This document shows, one piece after another, positions 7,297 to 10,458 of a DNA stretch of 10,458 nucleotides. The stretch comes from Clostridia bacterium (GTDB taxonomy: Bacteria > Bacillota > Clostridia > Christensenellales > Aristaeellaceae). The stretch's first letter is position 1; each line of letters opens with the position of its first letter. The notes beneath the pieces were generated by a model that was not told the origin of the DNA, ran no database searches, and saw nothing but the letters and a program-made list of their open reading frames with translations. Position numbers and translations under genes: made by a program. Location of the stretch: contig JAKSQG010000049.1 in assembly GCA_024404275.1 (NCBI GenBank), positions 1 through 10,458 of the forward strand, in the 5' to 3' direction.

Positions 7297-7968
7297 ATGC
7301 GCGCATTGATCTTTGATATGGACGGCACCCTGGTCGATTCCGAAAAATACTGGGTGCTGATGCCCCGCGTTTTGCTGTTTCAGTATGGCATTTCCTATAC
7401 GGATGAAGAGTGGCAGCGTCTGCCGTGGCGGGTCAACTCTTTCCATGCCTCACTGAAAAACTATTTTGCCCTGCCCGATCCCGCACCGGACCGCTCCTTT
7501 GAGGAATGTGAGGCGTGGTGCATTGACTACATGTACCACCGCGTCTATCCCAGCCCCGACAAGGTGCTGCTCAAGCCCGATGCCGATGAGACCGTCCGCG
7601 CAGCCGCTGCCCTCGATCTGCCCATGTGCGTCCTTTCCGCCACGCCCACGCCGCTCATCGATTACACCCTGCGCAACAACGGCATCCGGAAGCCCTTTGA
7701 CTTTATCGACAGCACCTATCACGCGCAGAGCAAACGCCACCCCGAGCTGTTCCACAAGACCGCCGAACGGCTCGGCACCACTGCCGATCAATGTCTGGTG
7801 CTGGAGGATTCTCTCTATGCCATCGAAAGCGCCAAGCAAGCCGGCTGCACGGTTTGGGCGATCCACGATGACAAGCAGATTCCCGATCGCGAAGCTATCC
7901 GCCGCACCGCCGACCGCTATTTTGAAACCCACGCCGAAATGGCTGCCGCGCTGCATGCGCTTGCCTGA
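7297..7968 (+). CDS. HAD-superfamily phosphatase, beta-phosphoglucomutase-like
   Basis: A 223-residue protein with all four HAD motifs: DMDGTLVDS (Asp7 nucleophile, Asp9 acid/base), Ser114 in VLSATPTP, Lys146 in SKRHPELF, and acidic Glu170-Asp171 in LEDS. A helical cap between motifs I and II (about 18-85) places it in subfamily I, with beta-phosphoglucomutase and sugar or nucleotide phosphatases. AGGAGG at 7283-7288 sits 8 bases before the ATG. It lies 65 bases after the LD-carboxypeptidase gene and is the last gene before the terminator, so it is probably the end of the operon. The substrate cannot be determined. Confidence 0.92.
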   Translation: MRALIFDMDGTLVDSEKYWVLMPRVLLFQYGISYTDEEWQRLPWRVNSFHASLKNYFALPDPAPDRSFEECEAWCIDYMYHRVYPSPDKVLLKPDADETVRAAAALDLPMCVLSATPTPLIDYTLRNNGIRKPFDFIDSTYHAQSKRHPELFHKTAERLGTTADQCLVLEDSLYAIESAKQAGCTVWAIHDDKQIPDREAIRRTADRYFETHAEMAAALHALA

Positions 7969-7988
7969 CAGGCACTTTCTGAACATAC

Positions 7989-8032
7989 AAACAGACCTGC
8001 CCACTTTATGGGGCAGGTCTGTTTATGTTTTC
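7989..8032 (+). terminator. Rho-independent terminator, probably bidirectional
   Basis: A perfect 14-bp stem pairs AAACAGACCTGCCC (7989-8002) with GGGCAGGTCTGTTT (8011-8024), around an 8-base loop. A T-rich stretch follows on the plus strand. The stem flanks are A/T-rich on both sides, so it can also end the convergent minus-strand ribokinase-DUF554 transcript. It accounts for most of the 120-base gap between the two stop codons. Confidence 0.9.
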
Positions 8033-8088
8033 CATTCGGCGTTTGATGATTGAATTCTTATGTTTGAAAATCGTGTTCACTGTGAATG

Positions 8089-8799
8089 TCACAAGAGCGG
8101 AGCAATCAATGTGACCCACGCCCAGGAGATCGGCATCACCAGGATCATTGCGGGCAGCATATCTGTAATGGGGAACTGTTTGATCTTCGCGATCCTGAAG
8201 CCCGTTGCCAGCATGATGATGCCGCCGCATGCCTTGAAATCGTTGATCATCACCGGTGTTGTCAGCGGCATGATCACACCGGAAAGCAGATACAGCAGCA
8301 TGAAAACGCAAAATTGCGGCACCGCGATCAGCGCCACTGTTTTGCCAAGGGAACCGGCAAAGATCATGGCGGTAAAAAGGTCCAGAATGGCTTTTGTGAT
8401 CAGAATGCTGTGGTCGCCGCTGATGCCTGAGGCAATAGAACCGTAAATACCCGTTCCGCTCGCACAGAACAACACGATCGCGGTGACCAGTCCCGCCGTA
8501 TCCTGCTCGCTTCCGCCGCGTTCCAGCCGTTTTTGAAGCTTTGCCCCGCCACGTTCCAGCCGTTTTCCCAGCTGCAGCAGCAGACCAATAGCGGTACCGA
8601 TGATGACAGCAAAGATGACAGCAGGCAGGTTCTGCATCAGTACGATGGTACTGACGCCCATCGCCATGGAGGAGACGCCGAAGATCATATTGAGATCCCG
8701 TTTGAAATCATCCGAAATGCGCGGTCCGACCGCAGCGCCGATGACGCCGCCGATGGCCACAGCCAGCACATTCATCACGATGCCCACAGGAAAGTTCAT
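8089..8799 (-). CDS. DUF554 family integral membrane protein
   Basis: A 236-residue hydrophobic protein with about six transmembrane segments (roughly 4-24, 42-75, 103-122, 135-152, 155-180, 213-233). It matches the DUF554 family, known in E. coli as YqgA and B. subtilis as YdfK, whose function is unsettled. A cytoplasmic-type loop at about 76-100 carries two copies of KRLERGG (79-85 and 90-96), encoded by a 33-base direct duplication. The start is preceded by AGGAAAGGA and lies 23 bases after the ribokinase stop, so the two genes are co-transcribed. A transport role linked to ribokinase is conceivable but unproven. Confidence 0.88.
   Translation of the reverse strand: MNFPVGIVMNVLAVAIGGVIGAAVGPRISDDFKRDLNMIFGVSSMAMGVSTIVLMQNLPAVIFAVIIGTAIGLLLQLGKRLERGGAKLQKRLERGGSEQDTAGLVTAIVLFCASGTGIYGSIASGISGDHSILITKAILDLFTAMIFAGSLGKTVALIAVPQFCVFMLLYLLSGVIMPLTTPVMINDFKACGGIIMLATGFRIAKIKQFPITDMLPAMILVMPISWAWVTLIAPLL
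8513..8565 (-). repeat. 33-base-period duplication inside the DUF554 gene
   Basis: Two 20-base copies at 8513-8532 and 8546-8565, with one mismatch and a 33-base offset. They encode KRLERGG twice, 11 residues apart. The period is a multiple of three, so the frame is kept. Confidence 0.9.
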
Positions 8800-8822
8800 T
8801 ATTTTCTTTTCCTTTCCTGTGT

Positions 8823-9752
8823 TCAGCAGTATTGCTTTTGATACAGAGCTTCAATTTCTTCCCGTGTCGGCATCGCAGGGGCGGTACCGATCTTGGTCAC
8901 GGACAGCGCGCCCGTGCAGTTGCCAAAGCGCGCCGCTTCAAACAGGTCTTTTCCCATCGACAGCGCCGTGACAAAGCCGCCGTTAAAGGCATCTCCCGCG
9001 CCGGTGGTATCTACTGCCTTGACGGTGATGCGCTCATACAGCTCCTCACGCGCTCCGTCCGTCACATAGACACCGTGCTCGCCGAGGGTGATGACCACGT
9101 TTTTAACGCCCTTTGACAGGAACACCTGTGCCGCACGATGGGCATCCTCCTTGTTTTCCACCTTCACCCCGGTCAGCGTGAACGCCTCGGTTTCGTTGGG
9201 CGTCACGGTATCGATCATGCCCAGCAGCTCATCCGCAATGGGGCGGGCGGGAGCGGGATTAAGCACCATGCGCACGCCCTTCCCATGGGCCATGCGAATG
9301 ACCTTTTCCAGCGCATCGGGATTGGTCTCCATCTGCAGCAGCAGAATATCGGCACTTTCGATCTTTTCCCTGCGGCTTTCAATGTCCGCATCGGAAAACT
9401 GATTGCATGCGCCGAGGATGACCATGATCTCGTTCTGGGCAGTCTGTTCGTTCACCATGATCAGCGCGCCGCCCGTGGATGCTTCGGGATCGATCAGCAG
9501 ATAACGGGTATCCATGCCCTCCGCCTCATAAAAGCTGCGTGCCATCTGACCGAAGGTATCCGCTCCCAGCTTGGTGATGAAGCACACATCCGCCCCTGCG
9601 CGATGCGCCGCCACCGCCTGATTGGAGCCCTTTCCGCCGGGGCCGACCTTGAACGCACTGCCCAGCACCGTTTCGCCTGCCACGGGAAATTTCGGCCCCC
9701 TGCCGGTCATATCCGCCACAAAGCTGCCGAATACCACTACTTTTTTCGCCAT
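8823..9752 (-). CDS. rbsK: Ribokinase (PfkB family)
   Basis: A 309-residue sugar kinase, a typical length for RbsK. The first PfkB signature GPGGKGSNQA (38-47) and the second, DTTGAGDAFNGGF (248-260), with catalytic base Asp254, are intact. LNPAPAR and TPNETEA, characteristic of ribokinases, are at about 164-170 and 184-190. Ribokinase phosphorylates D-ribose to ribose 5-phosphate in the cytoplasm, feeding nucleotide synthesis and the pentose phosphate pathway. No ribose ABC transporter or LacI-type regulator gene is in view. AAAGGAG at 9759-9765 precedes the ATG, and a strong promoter lies at 9820-9848. A related PfkB kinase such as deoxyribokinase is possible but less likely. Confidence 0.93.
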   Translation of the reverse strand: MAKKVVVFGSFVADMTGRGPKFPVAGETVLGSAFKVGPGGKGSNQAVAAHRAGADVCFITKLGADTFGQMARSFYEAEGMDTRYLLIDPEASTGGALIMVNEQTAQNEIMVILGACNQFSDADIESRREKIESADILLLQMETNPDALEKVIRMAHGKGVRMVLNPAPARPIADELLGMIDTVTPNETEAFTLTGVKVENKEDAHRAAQVFLSKGVKNVVITLGEHGVYVTDGAREELYERITVKAVDTTGAGDAFNGGFVTALSMGKDLFEAARFGNCTGALSVTKIGTAPAMPTREEIEALYQKQYC

Positions 9753-9819
9753 GTTCTACTCCTTTATTCCTGGGAAATTCATTGCAATTTTTACAAATCT
9801 GTATGCCGATGATGCTCCT

Positions 9820-9848
9820 ATTATGCATAAATGCGGCAGCACTGTCAA
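9820..9848 (-). promoter_or_regulatory. Sigma-A type promoter of the ribokinase-DUF554 operon
   Basis: On the minus strand, a perfect -35 box TTGACA (9843-9848) and a -10 box CATAAT (9820-9825) are separated by 17 bases. Transcription would start about 60 bases before the ribokinase ATG. I see no clear operator palindrome over the boxes. Confidence 0.85.
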
Positions 9849-9850
9849 GT

Positions 9851-9897
9851 AAAGAAAAGCTCCCTGCGTCGGATCCTCAAATCCGTACGAAGGGAGC
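9851..9897 (-). terminator. Rho-independent terminator of the leucine-rich-repeat gene
   Basis: On the minus strand GCTCCCT (9891-9897) pairs with AGGGAGC (9859-9865), and an inner CGGAT/ATCCG stem continues the hairpin. TTTTCTTT follows (9851-9858). It lies just after the stop of the repeat gene and two bases before the ribokinase -35 box. Confidence 0.87.
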
Positions 9898-9915
9898 CTT
9901 TATGCTTTTTAATGC

Positions 9916-10458
9916 TTATTCAGCATACTCATAAGCGTAGCCGAAGCTTTCGCAGATGATTTCAGCATAGCTGTTTTCCACCAGGGTGATCACCACTGCG
10001 TCGCAGGCTTCAAACACCGCGTTGCCGATGTAGGTCAGGCTGGCAGGCAGGTTGATGCTTTCCAGACCGGTGCAGTTATTGAAGGCATAGGTTTCAATCG
10101 TTTCAATGCCCTCGGGCAGCACCACCGCCGTCAGGGATGCACAGCCGTCAAACGCGGAAAAATCGATCATCTTCAGCGTAGAAGGCAGGGACAGCGTTTC
10201 CATCGCGGCACAATCCAGGAAGCAGTTCTGACCGATGCTCTCCATGCCCTCGCCCAACTTGACAGAGGTCAGCGCGCCGCAGCCGCTGAAGGCTTCATCG
10301 CCCAGTTCCTTTACCGGACCGGGAATGACCACCGCGGTCAGGGAAGCGCAATCCTGAAAAGCATAGGGACCAATCTCGGTAACGGAAGCGGGAATCGTAA
10401 TGGATTCCAGCGCGTCGGCAAAGGAGCAAGCGCCCACACCAATGACGTTGACGCCCGC
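9916..10458 (-). CDS. BspA-type leucine-rich-repeat (LRR_5) protein, 5' end outside window
   Basis: This is the C-terminal part of the protein, 180 residues here. The frame is open to the window edge, so the true start lies beyond it; the GTG at 10435-10437 is an internal Val. About six repeats of roughly 23 residues follow the LRR_5 pattern, with lines such as LESITIPASVTEIGPYAF, LTAVVLPEGIETIETYAF and LESINLPASLTYIGNAVF. The C-terminus ends in the usual cap (ENSYAE...YAYEYAE). Such proteins are usually secreted or surface-exposed and bind host or other ligands, but no signal peptide or anchor can be checked because the N-terminus is missing. The stop is TAA, followed by a terminator. The ligand is unknown. 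Confidence 0.9.
   Translation of the reverse strand, partial: AGVNVIGVGACSFADALESITIPASVTEIGPYAFQDCASLTAVVIPGPVKELGDEAFSGCGALTSVKLGEGMESIGQNCFLDCAAMETLSLPSTLKMIDFSAFDGCASLTAVVLPEGIETIETYAFNNCTGLESINLPASLTYIGNAVFEACDAVVITLVENSYAEIICESFGYAYEYAE

Noticed and set aside
8076..8086. The short palindrome TTCAC-T-GTGAA
   Set aside because: It lies just after the DUF554 stop between convergent genes, away from any promoter. It is too short to claim as an operator.
1..10458. Selenocysteine or pyrrolysine as explanation for the stops
   Set aside because: Selenocysteine uses UGA, not UAG. Pyrrolysine uses UAG, but no pyl genes or methylamine methyltransferase are in view and three Pyl residues in a GTPase would be unexpected. 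It is not excluded without the rest of the genome.

Overview
The window looks like chromosomal DNA from a GC-rich member of the Firmicutes, most likely an uncultured gut-type clostridium (Ruminococcaceae/Oscillospiraceae-like). The signs are strong AAGGAGG-type ribosome binding sites, a BmrC/BmrD-type exporter pair, a Tet-like GTPase joined to a Rae1/YacP-type NYN domain, a DUF554 membrane protein and a BspA-type leucine-rich-repeat protein. The taxon is inferred from gene content and base composition by eye. I see no phage, transposon, CRISPR, tRNA or rRNA.

Positions 1-8024, plus strand: a tightly packed probable operon. The 3' part of a BmrC/YheI-like ABC exporter subunit overlaps a complete BmrD/YheH-like partner by one base. 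After 30 bases comes a long translation-factor gene (2995-5577), then an ATGA overlap into a P-loop kinase, a second ATGA overlap into an S66-family LD-carboxypeptidase, and after 65 bases a HAD phosphatase. A strong hairpin terminator (7989-8024) closes the block and probably also serves the convergent genes.

Positions 8089-9848, minus strand: a promoter with TTGACA and CATAAT boxes 17 bases apart drives a ribokinase, followed 23 bases later by a DUF554 membrane protein. Positions 9851-10458, minus strand: the 3' part of a leucine-rich-repeat protein, with a terminator that ends two bases before the ribokinase -35 box.

The most striking observation is the gene at 2995-5577. It is one uninterrupted reading frame of 861 codons except for three in-frame TAG codons (340, 512, 567). 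There are no frameshifts, family motifs are intact in every segment, and the TGA at 5577 overlaps the start of the next gene. None of the nine genes whose ends are visible stops at TAG. Either UAG is read as an amino acid in this organism (Gln or Glu fits best), or the gene uses regulated readthrough, or it is a very young pseudogene. With readthrough the protein is an EF-G/Tet(M)-like ribosomal GTPase carrying a C-terminal Rae1-like ribonuclease domain. Rae1 is known to cut mRNA in the ribosomal A site, so the fusion suggests a GTPase that brings a nuclease to the ribosome.

The plus-strand block may form a translation-stress or antibiotic-response unit (drug exporter, ribosome-acting GTPase-nuclease, S66 peptidase). 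That link is inference from gene order.
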